Source: DATDPY01 sp964395765
Lineage (GTDB): Bacteria > Bacteroidota > Bacteroidia > Cytophagales > Cyclobacteriaceae
DNA length: 24,793 nt
Assembly: GCA_964395765.1 (NCBI GenBank)
Contig: CAYNCU010000032.1
Location: forward strand, 1-24,793
Reading direction: 5' to 3'
Positions 1 to 7,058 of the stretch are shown here, one piece after another. Position 1 is the stretch's first letter. Each line of letters opens with the position of its first letter. The notes beneath the pieces were generated by a model that was given only the letters and a program-made list of their open reading frames with translations, was not told where the DNA came from and did no database searches. The translations under genes were made by a program, and so were the position numbers.

Positions 1-5
1 TTCAT
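1..5 (-). CDS. rplO: Possible first codons of rplO (50S ribosomal protein uL15), cut by window edge
   Basis: An ATG followed by AA sits at the very edge of the window, 4 bases after the rpmD stop codon. In Bacteroidota spc operons rpmD is followed directly by rplO, whose protein usually starts Met-Asn or Met-Lys, so this is the expected place and start. Only five bases are visible, so the assignment rests on gene order, not on sequence. Confidence 0.45.
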
Positions 6-9
6 TCTT

Positions 10-189
10 TTACAATTCAGTTACTTTCACCAAATGATTGACTTTACTGATCATTCCGGCCACCTGGGGAGTTAATTCCTTTTCCACAGTCCGGTTTATC
101 CTTCCCAATCCGAGGGCCTTAATCGTCTGCCTTTGCTTTTCTGGCCTGCTGATGAGACTCCGAACCTGGGTAATTTTAACTTTAGTCAT
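10..189 (-). CDS. rpmD: 50S ribosomal protein uL30
   Basis: A 59-residue protein starting MTKVKITQVRSLISRPEKQR and ending NHLVKVTEL, with an ATG start and TAA stop. The motif IKALGLGRINRT near residues 23-34 is characteristic of L30, a small protein of the large ribosomal subunit. Its length is normal for bacterial L30 (about 60). It begins 5 nt after the rpsE stop, the expected position in the spc operon, and is followed by the probable rplO start. No own promoter is visible, so it should be co-transcribed with rpsE. Confidence 0.95.
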   Translation of the reverse strand: MTKVKITQVRSLISRPEKQRQTIKALGLGRINRTVEKELTPQVAGMISKVNHLVKVTEL

Positions 190-194
190 TCGTT

Positions 195-713
195 TTATCC
201 ATTAAAAACCTTTGCAATTTCCACTCCCCTGTGGAGGGACACCGTAAATGCATCGCGCATATTGGCGAGCGCCTGGAAGGTAGCTTTTACCACATTGTGA
301 GGATTAGAGGATCCCTTGCATTTTCCAAATACATCCCTAACACCAGCACTTTCCAACACGGCCCTCATGGCCCCACCGGCGATAACCCCTGTTCCGGGCG
401 ATGCGGGTTTTAAAAGAACGACGCCTCCTCCGAATTTACCGATAGTCTGGTGAGGAACGGTTCCCTTTAAAACCGGAACCTTAATCAAATTTTTCTTGGC
501 GTCATCAATTCCCTTGGTAATGGCATCGGTTACCTCATTGGCCTTTCCCAGACCGTAACCTACCACACCATTACTATCCCCCACAACCACGATGGCGGCA
601 AAGCTGAAACGACGACCTCCTTTTACCACTTTCGCCACACGTTTAATCGCCACCACCCTTTCTTTTAATTCGATTTCGCTTGCCTTTATTGAACGTACAT
701 TTTTTAATTGCAT
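195..713 (-). CDS. rpsE: 30S ribosomal protein uS5
   Basis: A 172-residue uS5, a small-subunit protein near the mRNA entry site that affects decoding accuracy. The N-terminal S5 RNA-binding fold is clear: residues about 24-60 hold RVAKVVKGGRRFSFAA and then VVGDSNGVVGYGLGKANEV. The C-terminal S5 domain follows, with GTGVIAGGAMRAVLESAGV near residues 107-125. The loop at residues about 24-34, where spectinomycin resistance changes occur in other bacteria, looks wild type. It lies 4 nt after rplR and 5 nt before rpmD. The start is the ATG in MQLKNVRS. Confidence 0.98.
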   Translation of the reverse strand: MQLKNVRSIKASEIELKERVVAIKRVAKVVKGGRRFSFAAIVVVGDSNGVVGYGLGKANEVTDAITKGIDDAKKNLIKVPVLKGTVPHQTIGKFGGGVVLLKPASPGTGVIAGGAMRAVLESAGVRDVFGKCKGSSNPHNVVKATFQALANMRDAFTVSLHRGVEIAKVFNG

Positions 714-717
714 AAAA

Positions 718-1071
718 TTAGAATTTTAGGCCTCCTTCTCTTGCACCATCGGCGAGCGCCTTGATACGCCCATGATATTTATAACCGCTCCTGTCAAAAA
801 CAATGGTCTGAATACCGTTGGCAACCGCCTTTTCGGCCAGTTTTTTACCTACCTCTTTGGACGAAACAACATTCACGTTTTTGCCCTTCAGATCAAGTTC
901 CTTTGAAGAGGCTGCCGCCAATGTATGTCCATTCAGGTCGTCGATCAACTGCACATAAATATTCGTATTGCTTTTATATACACTTAACCGGGGACGTTCT
1001 GCGGTACCCTGGATTTTCCTCCTTATTCCAAGGTGTATTTTATTTCGTTTTTCAACTTTGCTGAAAGCCAT
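718..1071 (-). CDS. rplR: 50S ribosomal protein uL18
   Basis: A 117-residue uL18, which with L5 binds 5S rRNA in the central protuberance of the large subunit. The basic N-terminal segment (KVEKRNKIHLGIRRKI, residues 5-20) is followed by RPRLSVYKSNTNIYVQLIDD, the conserved beta-sheet core, and the protein ends with HGRIKALADGAREGGLKF, a typical L18 C-terminus. The length equals that of the E. coli protein. Spacing is 11 nt from rplF and 4 nt to rpsE, consistent with one transcript. Confidence 0.98.
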   Translation of the reverse strand: MAFSKVEKRNKIHLGIRRKIQGTAERPRLSVYKSNTNIYVQLIDDLNGHTLAAASSKELDLKGKNVNVVSSKEVGKKLAEKAVANGIQTIVFDRSGYKYHGRIKALADGAREGGLKF

Positions 1072-1082
1072 AAACCAATTAT

Positions 1083-1640
1083 TTATTTAGCTGCTGTTTT
1101 ACCAGCCTTTCTTCGTACATATTCACCTCTGAACCGGATACCCTTGCCTTTATAAGGTTCAACCGGCCGCAGGGATTTGATCTTCGCGGCAACCTGTCCG
1201 ATCAATTGCTTATCATTACTTTCAAGGATAATTTTCGGATTCTGGCCTTTTTCAATAATGGACTGTACTTTTATTTCCGGCGGGACCTTGAAATATACAT
1301 GATGTGAATACCCCAGGGAAAGATCAAGTATGTCTTTATTAATCACTTCTGCTTTATATCCCACACCCACCAGTTCCATTTCCTTTACATAGCCTTTGGT
1401 TACACCGGTAATCATGTTATCGATCAAAGCCCGGTAAAGACCATGCATGGCTTTATGTCTTTTTTGTTCGGTAGGCCTTTTAACCGTCAGGTTATCATTA
1501 TCAATCTTTACGACAATATCCCGGTCCACATTTTGTTTTAATTCACCTTTGGGTCCCTTGACAGTCACCTGGTTATCATTACCCAGCGTGATGGTAACCC
1601 CCTGTGGTATGGTGATCGGTTTATTTCCTATTCTTGACAT
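1083..1640 (-). CDS. rplF: 50S ribosomal protein uL6
   Basis: A 185-residue uL6, which binds 23S rRNA close to the sarcin-ricin loop and the factor-binding site. It has the usual two L6 repeats: the N-terminal half opens MSRIGNKPITIP and carries VKGPKGELKQ at residues 28-37; the C-terminal half ends with the diagnostic EPYKGKGIRFRGEYVRRKAGK. The ATG lies 9 nt after the rpsH stop. Length and sequence are ordinary for the family. Confidence 0.98.
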   Translation of the reverse strand: MSRIGNKPITIPQGVTITLGNDNQVTVKGPKGELKQNVDRDIVVKIDNDNLTVKRPTEQKRHKAMHGLYRALIDNMITGVTKGYVKEMELVGVGYKAEVINKDILDLSLGYSHHVYFKVPPEIKVQSIIEKGQNPKIILESNDKQLIGQVAAKIKSLRPVEPYKGKGIRFRGEYVRRKAGKTAAK

Positions 1641-1649
1641 TTTCCAACC

Positions 1650-2042
1650 TTAATAAATGTAACATAAAACTTCACCGCCAATACCTTCTTTCCGCGCTTC
1701 TTTATCTGTCATAACACCCCTGTTTGTAGAAAGAATCGCGATTCCCAATCCGTTTAAAACCCTGGGTACATTATTCTTATCAACGTACCGCCTAAGGCCG
1801 GGGCTGCTTATTCTTTCAAGGCGTTGAATAGCGGAAACTTTGGTTTCCGGGTTATACTTAAGTGCTATTTTAATAGATCCCGGGATGCCTGAATCGTCGA
1901 ATTTAAAATTCTGAATATATCCCTTGTCCAATAACACCTTGGTTATTTCCTGTTTTATCCTGGAAGAAGGCACCTCCACAATCCTGTGATTGGCCTTAAT
2001 CGCATTCCTTATTTTTGTTAAATAGTCTGAAATCGGATCCAT
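1650..2042 (-). CDS. rpsH: 30S ribosomal protein uS8
   Basis: A 130-residue uS8, a primary 16S rRNA-binding protein of the small-subunit platform. It begins MDPISDYLTKIRNAIKANH and ends with the S8 signature STNRGVMTDKEARKEGIGG followed by EVLCYIY. In E. coli S8 is the translational repressor of the spc operon; whether that holds here is not shown. It is separated from rpsN by 55 nt, much wider than the other gaps nearby. That gap holds a good Bacteroidota promoter, so rpsH may head its own transcript as well as receive read-through. Confidence 0.98.
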   Translation of the reverse strand: MDPISDYLTKIRNAIKANHRIVEVPSSRIKQEITKVLLDKGYIQNFKFDDSGIPGSIKIALKYNPETKVSAIQRLERISSPGLRRYVDKNNVPRVLNGLGIAILSTNRGVMTDKEARKEGIGGEVLCYIY

Positions 2043-2064
2043 AAAATTCTGCTCAAAAAGGCTG

Positions 2065-2098
2065 CAAAGTTAGTTTATATATCATTAATTATCCAATT
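2065..2098 (-). promoter_or_regulatory. Probable Bacteroidota-type promoter upstream of rpsH
   Basis: On the minus strand TAACTTTG (2072-2065) fits the -7 consensus TAnnTTTG exactly. Twenty bases upstream lies AATTGG (2098-2093), a partial match to the -33 element TTTG. The surroundings are AT-rich, and the motif sits in the only wide gap between rplE and rplO. Transcription would start near 2060, giving a leader of roughly 15-20 nt before the rpsH ATG at 2042. The -33 element overlaps the rpsN stop codon. The -33 match is imperfect, so this is the least certain of the four promoters. Confidence 0.6.
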
Positions 2099-2367
2099 TA
2101 CCAGCTTGATTTAGTAATCCCGGGGATCTTTCCCTGGGATGCCATATCCCTGAAGGCGATACGGGAAATTCCGAATTTCCGGATATATCCCCGCGATCTG
2201 CCGCTTATTTTGCAGCGGTTATGCAATCTTACCGGCGAAGCGTTTTTGGGTAATTTATCCAAAGCTTCCCAATTACCGGCTTCTTTCAGTGCTTTCCGTT
2301 TCGCGGCATATCTTGCCACCATTTTTTCCCGTTTAAGCTGTCGTGCTTTTATCGAAGTTTTTGCCAT
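2098..2367 (-). CDS. rpsN: 30S ribosomal protein uS14, zinc-free form
   Basis: An 89-residue uS14 of the small-subunit head. It starts MAKTSIKARQLKREKMVARY and ends with RGYIRKFGISRIAFRDMASQ followed by GKIPGITKSSW, the canonical S14 C-terminus. The CxxC...CxxC zinc ribbon of the short S14 type is absent (a single Cys, in NRCKISGRSR), so this is the zinc-independent class. It starts 6 nt after the rplE stop and is followed by the 55-nt gap carrying the rpsH promoter. Confidence 0.97.
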   Translation of the reverse strand: MAKTSIKARQLKREKMVARYAAKRKALKEAGNWEALDKLPKNASPVRLHNRCKISGRSRGYIRKFGISRIAFRDMASQGKIPGITKSSW

Positions 2368-2373
2368 AAAAAT

Positions 2374-2919
2374 CTATTTTCTGAACGGTAAACCCATTGA
2401 TTTTAACATTTCATAGCTTTCCTCATCAGAGTGAGCAGAGGTAACAAAAGTGATATCCATCCCGGAAATCCTGCTTATTTTCTCAATGCTTATTTCAGGG
2501 AAAATAATTTGTTCTTTAATACCCAATGTATAGTTACCTCTCCCGTCGAATCCTTTTTCATTAATTCCGCGGAAGTCCCTTACCCGAGGCAGTGCTACGG
2601 TAATAAGCCTGTCGATAAACTCGAACATGATATCTCCGCGCAGGGTGACCTTTGCTCCGATCGGCATTCCTTCACGGAGCTTAAAATTGGAAACCGATTT
2701 TTTGGCCATTGTTGCCACTGCCTTCTGCCCGGTGATCAGGGTGAGTTCATCAACCCCTGCGTCCACCAGTTTCTTATCAGCCGAAGCTGCTCCGATACCA
2801 CGGTTAATAACCACTTTTTGCATTTTGGGTACCTGCATGACGGTGCTGTATTTAAATTTCTCCATCAGCATAGGCACTACCTCTTTCTGGTATTTTTCTT
2901 TTAACCTTGGTTTATGCAT
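2374..2919 (-). CDS. rplE: 50S ribosomal protein uL5
   Basis: A 181-residue uL5, which binds 5S rRNA and contacts the P-site tRNA and the 30S head. It starts MHKPRLKEKYQKEVVP, has VPKMQKVVINRGIGAA near residues 30-45, and carries the L5 signature GRGNYTLGIKEQIIFPEI in the C-terminal half. Its ATG overlaps the rplX stop by 8 nt (minus strand ATGCATAA, 2919-2912), which suggests translational coupling. The length is typical. Confidence 0.98.
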   Translation of the reverse strand: MHKPRLKEKYQKEVVPMLMEKFKYSTVMQVPKMQKVVINRGIGAASADKKLVDAGVDELTLITGQKAVATMAKKSVSNFKLREGMPIGAKVTLRGDIMFEFIDRLITVALPRVRDFRGINEKGFDGRGNYTLGIKEQIIFPEISIEKISRISGMDITFVTSAHSDEESYEMLKSMGLPFRK

Positions 2920-3241
2920 TTTTAATTAATTCTCCGGTTTTTTTTGAATAACGCTGAAGTTTACCCTTTTCATCCGGTTTTCTGCCAATCCGGGTAGCCT
3001 CGCCGGTGCCGGGATCAACTACTTTCAAATTACTGATATGGACCGCTGACTCCTGCTTTTCTATTCCGCCATTCGGATGATTGGCCGAAGGTTTCAGGTG
3101 TTTGGTAACCATGTTGATACCTTCTACCAGGGCTTTGTTTTTATTATGCAGAACCTCCAGTACTCTTCCTTTCTTACCCCTGGAATTTCCGGCAATCACG
3201 AGTACCATATCTCCTTTTCTTATATGAAATTTCTTTGCCAT
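2912..3241 (-). CDS. rplX: 50S ribosomal protein uL24
   Basis: A 109-residue uL24, an early assembly protein of the large subunit located near the exit tunnel. The N-terminal KOW motif is plain: KGDMVLVIAGNSRGKKGRVL at about residues 9-28. Further along, NMVTKHLKPSANHPNGGIEK and the run up to RIGRKPDEKGKLQRYSKKTG match L24. It starts 2 nt after the rplN stop, and its last 8 nt overlap the rplE start. Confidence 0.98.
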   Translation of the reverse strand: MAKKFHIRKGDMVLVIAGNSRGKKGRVLEVLHNKNKALVEGINMVTKHLKPSANHPNGGIEKQESAVHISNLKVVDPGTGEATRIGRKPDEKGKLQRYSKKTGELIKNA

Positions 3242-3243
3242 AG

Positions 3244-3612
3244 TTATATTACTTCAGGTGCCAGAGAAACAATTTTCATAAATTGTTTCTCTCTTAATTC
3301 TCTTGCAACAGGTCCGAAAATACGAGTGCCTCTGGGCTCATCGGTCGGTTGCAGCAATACTGCGGCGTTATCTTCAAAACGGATATAAGATCCGTCTTTT
3401 CTCCTCACCGCATTTTTTGTTCTCACGATGACCGCTTTGGAAACAGTTCCTTTCTTAATCTGGCTTGTGGTAAGAGCCGATTTTACCGTTACAATTACCT
3501 TATCGCCGATGGAGGCATAGCGTCTTCCGCTGCCTCCCAATACCCTGATAACCAGTACTTCCTTGGCACCACTGTTATCTGCAACATTCAACCGTGTTTC
3601 CTGCTGTATCAT
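3244..3612 (-). CDS. rplN: 50S ribosomal protein uL14
   Basis: A 122-residue uL14, a 23S rRNA-binding protein at the subunit interface forming bridges to 16S rRNA. The N-terminus MIQQETRLNVADNSGAKEVL and the following VIRVLGGSGRRYASIGDKVI are diagnostic, as is the C-terminal GTRIFGPVARELREKQFMKI. Length equals the bacterial norm (122-123). It is separated from rpsQ by 2 nt and from rplX by 2 nt. Confidence 0.98.
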   Translation of the reverse strand: MIQQETRLNVADNSGAKEVLVIRVLGGSGRRYASIGDKVIVTVKSALTTSQIKKGTVSKAVIVRTKNAVRRKDGSYIRFEDNAAVLLQPTDEPRGTRIFGPVARELREKQFMKIVSLAPEVI

Positions 3613-3614
3613 GA

Positions 3615-3869
3615 CTATTTTGCTCTTTCAACGATTTCTACTAATCTCCAGCGCTTGGTTTTACTCAATGGCCTTGTCTCCATGATTTTAACCGTATCCC
3701 CGATATTGCACTCATTCTTTTCATCATGGGCAGCGAATTTGCTGGTTCTGCCGATAAACTTCCCGTACATCGGGTGTTTGAATCTCCGGTGAACCGCAAC
3801 GGTAATAGTTTTTTTCATCTTATTACTGATGACCGTTCCTACCCGCTCTTTTCTTAAGTTCCTTTCCAT
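3615..3869 (-). CDS. rpsQ: 30S ribosomal protein uS17
   Basis: An 84-residue uS17, a primary 16S rRNA-binding protein with an OB fold. Diagnostic stretches are GTVISNKMKKTITVAVHRRF (residues 11-30), KHPMYGKFIGRTSKFAAHDE (31-50), the GDTVKIMETRPLSKTKRWRL segment and the C-terminal VEIVERAK. It starts 5 nt after rpmC and ends 2 nt before rplN, so it is transcribed in the middle of the S10-type operon. Confidence 0.98.
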   Translation of the reverse strand: MERNLRKERVGTVISNKMKKTITVAVHRRFKHPMYGKFIGRTSKFAAHDEKNECNIGDTVKIMETRPLSKTKRWRLVEIVERAK

Positions 3870-3874
3870 GGATA

Positions 3875-4081
3875 TTATTTTTGTAATTGCGCTTCTTTTT
3901 CTTTTTCATTGATCAGCGTCATGATCCTCGCAATTAACCTTCTTGTTTCGCCGATTTTCATCGGGTTTTCAATCGGGGAAATGGCATGGGCAAAACGAAG
4001 CTTGACAAGTCCTTCCTTTTCCGCAACCAGTCTCCTGCGTAATTCGTCAAGTGTTAATGAGCGTAATTCTGAATTTTTCAT
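3875..4081 (-). CDS. rpmC: 50S ribosomal protein uL29
   Basis: A 68-residue uL29, a two-helix protein at the polypeptide exit tunnel near the docking site for targeting factors. It starts MKNSELRSLTLDELRRRLVA and contains LVKLRFAHAISPIENPMKIG, then ETRRLIARIMTLINEKEKE, a clear match to the L29 pattern. Size is normal (about 63-70). Spacing is 3 nt from rplP and 5 nt to rpsQ. Confidence 0.97.
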   Translation of the reverse strand: MKNSELRSLTLDELRRRLVAEKEGLVKLRFAHAISPIENPMKIGETRRLIARIMTLINEKEKEAQLQK

Positions 4082-4084
4082 GAC

Positions 4085-4504
4085 CTATTCAACGTAATCT
4101 CTTCGTACAACAAACTGTGTTCTCAGTGGCAACTTTTGTGCGGCGAGACGCAGGGCTTCGCGGGCTTCAGCGGTTTTTACCCCTGAGGATTCAAATAAAA
4201 TGGTTCCGGGTTTCACACAGGCCACCCAGAATTCAGGGGCACCTTTTCCTTTACCCATCCTGACTTCGGCCGGTTTCTTGGTCATCGGCTTATCCGGAAA
4301 AATGCGTATCCAAACCTGACCTTCCCTTTTCATTGCCCTGGTAATAGCAATACGGGCTGCTTCAAGCTGACGAGCGGTAATGAATCCCATTTCCAGCGAT
4401 TTAATGGCAAATGTGCCAAAAGAAATCTCCTGGCCCCGGGTGGCAACGCCCTTCATTTTACCTTTTTGCGTTTTCCTGTATTTAGTTCTCTTCGGCTGTA
4501 ACAT
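4085..4504 (-). CDS. rplP: 50S ribosomal protein uL16
   Basis: A 139-residue uL16, a late assembly protein next to the A-site tRNA and peptidyl-transferase region. The start chosen is the ATG of MLQPKRTKYRKTQKGKMKG, the universal L16 N-terminus. The frame is open 75 nt further upstream, but that stretch overlaps the rpsC coding region and has no L16 homology. Core motifs are GTFAIKSLEMGFITARQLEA, GQVWIRIFPDKPMTKKPAEV and KGKGAPEFWVACVKPGTILF. It starts 13 nt after rpsC. Confidence 0.97.
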   Translation of the reverse strand: MLQPKRTKYRKTQKGKMKGVATRGQEISFGTFAIKSLEMGFITARQLEAARIAITRAMKREGQVWIRIFPDKPMTKKPAEVRMGKGKGAPEFWVACVKPGTILFESSGVKTAEAREALRLAAQKLPLRTQFVVRRDYVE

Positions 4505-4517
4505 GATAATGGTTATA

Positions 4518-5231
4518 TTATCTTCTTCTTCTTCTTGGTCCTTCGGCCTTTCTTTTCCTGCCTCCTTCCGAGGTGGCAAGACCTATGTTCGGCGAAAGAT
4601 CCCGTTTACCAAATACTTCTCCTTTAAATATCCAGACTTTGATACCGATCTTTCCGTATACTGTCTGGGCTTCCGATATGGCATAATCGATATCGGCACG
4701 TAAAGTATGCAGGGGAATTCTTCCCTCTTTGTATTGTTCCCTTCTGGCCATTTCAGCACCCCCCAACCTGCCTGAGACTTTCACTTTAATACCCTGGGCA
4801 CCGACCCGTATGGCAGAAGCTATAGCCTGTTTCATTGCCCTCCTGTAGGATATCCTGGCCTGTAACTGCTGTGCAATCGATTCTCCTACGAGACGGGCAT
4901 CCAATTCAGGTCTTTTTATTTCGTAAATATTGATCTGAACGTCCTTCCCGGTAATTTTTTTCAATTCTTCCTTGATCTTATCCACTTCCGTACCCCCCTT
5001 TCCAATGACAACCCCTGGACGAGCCGTATGAATAGTAAGCGTAATTCTTTTCAGTGTGCGCTCAATAACTATTTTTGATATTCCGCCCTTCGGTATCCTG
5101 GCGAGAACATAATTACGAATGTTCTGGTCCTCAATCAGCTTGGATGCAAAGGTTTTGCCCCCGTACCAATTGGAGTCCCAGCCCCTGATAATACCCAGCC
5201 TTAGCCCGTTCGGATTTACTTTTTGTCCCAT
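4518..5231 (-). CDS. rpsC: 30S ribosomal protein uS3
   Basis: A 237-residue uS3, which lines the mRNA entry tunnel together with S4 and S5. The N-terminus MGQKVNPNGLRLGIIRGWDS is diagnostic. A type II KH domain contains the GxxG loop VIGKGG (residues 75-80), and the C-terminal S3 domain carries RVGAQGIKVKVSGRLGGAEM then ARREQYKEGRIPLHTLRADI. The tail is strongly basic and ends in five arginines. It lies 9 nt after rplV and 13 nt before rplP. Confidence 0.98.
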   Translation of the reverse strand: MGQKVNPNGLRLGIIRGWDSNWYGGKTFASKLIEDQNIRNYVLARIPKGGISKIVIERTLKRITLTIHTARPGVVIGKGGTEVDKIKEELKKITGKDVQINIYEIKRPELDARLVGESIAQQLQARISYRRAMKQAIASAIRVGAQGIKVKVSGRLGGAEMARREQYKEGRIPLHTLRADIDYAISEAQTVYGKIGIKVWIFKGEVFGKRDLSPNIGLATSEGGRKRKAEGPRRRRR

Positions 5232-5240
5232 GAATCAGAA

Positions 5241-5651
5241 TTATTTCTTTTTCTTAGTTTTTTTCTCCTTTTTCTCCTTCGATTCCTCTGTTTTTTCTTC
5301 CACAGGTTTCTCCGTACTTGCGACCACCAGGGTTACATGATTGGAGCGTTTTCTAACCCGGTAAGCACGCCCTTGAGGTGCAGGCCTTACTCTTTTCAAC
5401 ATGCGGCCACCATCGACATAAATTTCTTTAATGAAAAGATCAGCTTCTTCGATCTTCTGATCTTCATATTTATTCTGCCAGTTGGAGATGGCCGATAATA
5501 ATAATTTTTCAAGTTTTAAAGAGCCATGGTTCGGCTGATATTTTAAAATATTCAAAGCATGATTCACTTTCTGCCCCCTGATCAGGTCAGCCACCAGTCT
5601 CATCTTTCTGGGTGAAGTCGGCACATTTTTTAATTTGGCAACTGCTTCCAT
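5241..5651 (-). CDS. rplV: 50S ribosomal protein uL22 with charged C-terminal tail
   Basis: A 136-residue uL22, whose extended loop lines the exit tunnel. The start chosen is MEAVAKLKNVPTSPRKMRLV. A further 23 upstream codons are open but overlap rpsS and lack homology. An AAGGA (5663-5659) lies 7 nt before this ATG, which supports the choice. The core holds NHALNILKYQPNHGSLKLEK and, at the tunnel hairpin, GGRMLKRVRPAPQGRAYRVR. After the core at about residue 113 comes a Glu/Lys-only-like tail of some 20 residues (EKPVEEKTEESKEKKEKK and four more lysines), longer than in E. coli L22 (110 residues). Confidence 0.97.
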   Translation of the reverse strand: MEAVAKLKNVPTSPRKMRLVADLIRGQKVNHALNILKYQPNHGSLKLEKLLLSAISNWQNKYEDQKIEEADLFIKEIYVDGGRMLKRVRPAPQGRAYRVRKRSNHVTLVVASTEKPVEEKTEESKEKKEKKTKKKK

Positions 5652-5661
5652 GGTATTTTCC

Positions 5662-5934
5662 TTATACTTTATCTTTTTTACCCGAATGACCCCTGAACTG
5701 GCGGGTTGGTGAAAATTCACCCAATTTATGTCCTACCATATTTTCCGTCACATAGACCGGGATAAATTTATTCCCGTTATGCACGGCAAAAGTATGTCCC
5801 ACGAAGTCCGGTGAAATCATTGATCTCCTCGACCAGGTTTTAATAACAGACTTTTTCCCGGTTTCATTCATTTTACCGATTTTCTTAACCAACCGGTAGT
5901 CTACGTACGGACCTTTTTTTAACGACCTTGCCAT
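5662..5934 (-). CDS. rpsS: 30S ribosomal protein uS19
   Basis: A 90-residue uS19 of the small-subunit head, contacting S13 and the A-site region. It starts MARSLKKGPYVDYRLVKKIG and contains the S19 signature around ISPDFVGHTFAVHNGNKFIP, then VYVTENMVGHKLGEFSPTR and the C-terminal FRGHSGKKDKV. Its ATG overlaps the rplB stop by one base (TAATG), and it ends 10 nt before rplV. Confidence 0.98.
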   Translation of the reverse strand: MARSLKKGPYVDYRLVKKIGKMNETGKKSVIKTWSRRSMISPDFVGHTFAVHNGNKFIPVYVTENMVGHKLGEFSPTRQFRGHSGKKDKV

Positions 5935-6755
5935 TACTTCCTCTTACTGATTATAAGCGAATTCGAATATTTCTTACGTGATCTGGTTTTTTTACCTTTA
6001 GCATAAAGACCTTTTCTTGATCTTGGGTGACCGCCGGAAGCTTTTCCTTCTCCACCCCCCATAGGATGATCGACCGGGTTCATAGCCACACCGCGGTTCC
6101 GTGGTCTTCTTCCCAGCCACCGCATCCTGCCTGCCTTGGCATAGGTGATGTTCATATGATCGGCATTGGATACGGCCCCGATGGTTGCTGTGCAGACTGT
6201 CAATACCATTCTCATTTCACCGGAAGGCAGCTTAATGGTACAATACCGGTCTTCCCTCGCCAATAATTGTGCGTAGGTTCCGGCACTCCGGGCCAGTGCG
6301 CCTCCTTTTCCCGGCGATAATTCTATATTATGAATAATACTTCCCAGCGGAATATTGGCCAGCGGTAAATTATTACCTAATTCAGGAGCCACTTTATTTC
6401 CTGCCACTACAGTTTGTCCGGTTTTCAAGCCATCCGGAGCAAGGATATAAGACTTAGATCCGTCGGCATAATATAATAAGGCTATTCTGGCTGAACGGTT
6501 AGGATCGTATTCAATGGAATGAACTTTTGCCGGGACATCCTTTTTAGCACGTTCAAAATCTATGATCCTGTAATTTCTTTTATGACCGCCGCCGAGATAA
6601 CGCATGGTCATTTTGCCGGTATTATTCCTCCCTCCGGAGCTTTTCTTCGGTTTTAATAATGATTTCTCCGGCCTGGACGCAGTGATATCATTAAAGACAG
6701 GTGCAATACGAGATCTTTGACCGGGGGTAACAGGAGTAATCTTCTTAACAGCCAT
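5934..6755 (-). CDS. rplB: 50S ribosomal protein uL2
   Basis: A 273-residue uL2, a large 23S rRNA-binding protein needed for subunit association and peptidyl-transferase activity. The N-terminal OB-like domain has RNNTGKMTMRYLGGGHKRNY. The C-terminal SH3-like domain carries LGRRPRNRGVAMNPVDHPMG and GGEGKASGGHPRSRKG, including the conserved histidine in NPVDHPMGGGEG that corresponds to E. coli His229. The basic tail ends in LIISKRK. Length matches E. coli (273). It starts 11 nt after rplW and ends in a TAATG overlap with rpsS. Confidence 0.99.
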   Translation of the reverse strand: MAVKKITPVTPGQRSRIAPVFNDITASRPEKSLLKPKKSSGGRNNTGKMTMRYLGGGHKRNYRIIDFERAKKDVPAKVHSIEYDPNRSARIALLYYADGSKSYILAPDGLKTGQTVVAGNKVAPELGNNLPLANIPLGSIIHNIELSPGKGGALARSAGTYAQLLAREDRYCTIKLPSGEMRMVLTVCTATIGAVSNADHMNITYAKAGRMRWLGRRPRNRGVAMNPVDHPMGGGEGKASGGHPRSRKGLYAKGKKTRSRKKYSNSLIISKRK

Positions 6756-6766
6756 GCAACACTAAA

Positions 6767-7054
6767 TTAAATTCCGCTATAAAAATCAATGACTTCACCT
6801 TCAGCGAGTTTTACAATCGCCTTTTTGTAACTACTGGATCTACCGGCCATGATTTTCGTTTTGGAGTAACGAACTTTTTCCTTGCCGGGATACCGCATGG
6901 TGGTAACTTTTTCAACATTTACGCCATACATTTTTTCAACGGCTTTTTTTATTTCCACCTTATTGGCGGTTTTCACTACAACAAAGCCATACTTGCCTTT
7001 TTCATTCAGCGAGGTAACTTTCTCGGTCACTAAAGGTTTTATGAGAACACTCAT
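6767..7054 (-). CDS. rplW: 50S ribosomal protein uL23
   Basis: A 95-residue uL23, located at the tunnel exit, where it is the docking site for trigger factor and SRP. It starts MSVLIKPLVTEKVTSLNEKG and contains YGFVVVKTANKVEIKKAVEK followed by MYGVNVEKVTTMRYPGKEK, the L23 core fold. Spacing is 4 nt from rplD and 11 nt to rplB, within the S10-type gene order. Confidence 0.97.
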   Translation of the reverse strand: MSVLIKPLVTEKVTSLNEKGKYGFVVVKTANKVEIKKAVEKMYGVNVEKVTTMRYPGKEKVRYSKTKIMAGRSSSYKKAIVKLAEGEVIDFYSGI

Positions 7055-7058
7055 AGAT

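Noticed and set aside
4505..4579. N-terminal extension of rplP by 25 codons
   Set aside because: It overlaps the arginine-rich end of rpsC in another frame; the universal L16 N-terminus MLQPKRTKYRK follows.
5652..5720. N-terminal extension of rplV by 23 codons
   Set aside because: It overlaps rpsS in another frame, and the ATG at 5651 has an AAGGA upstream and the standard L22 start.
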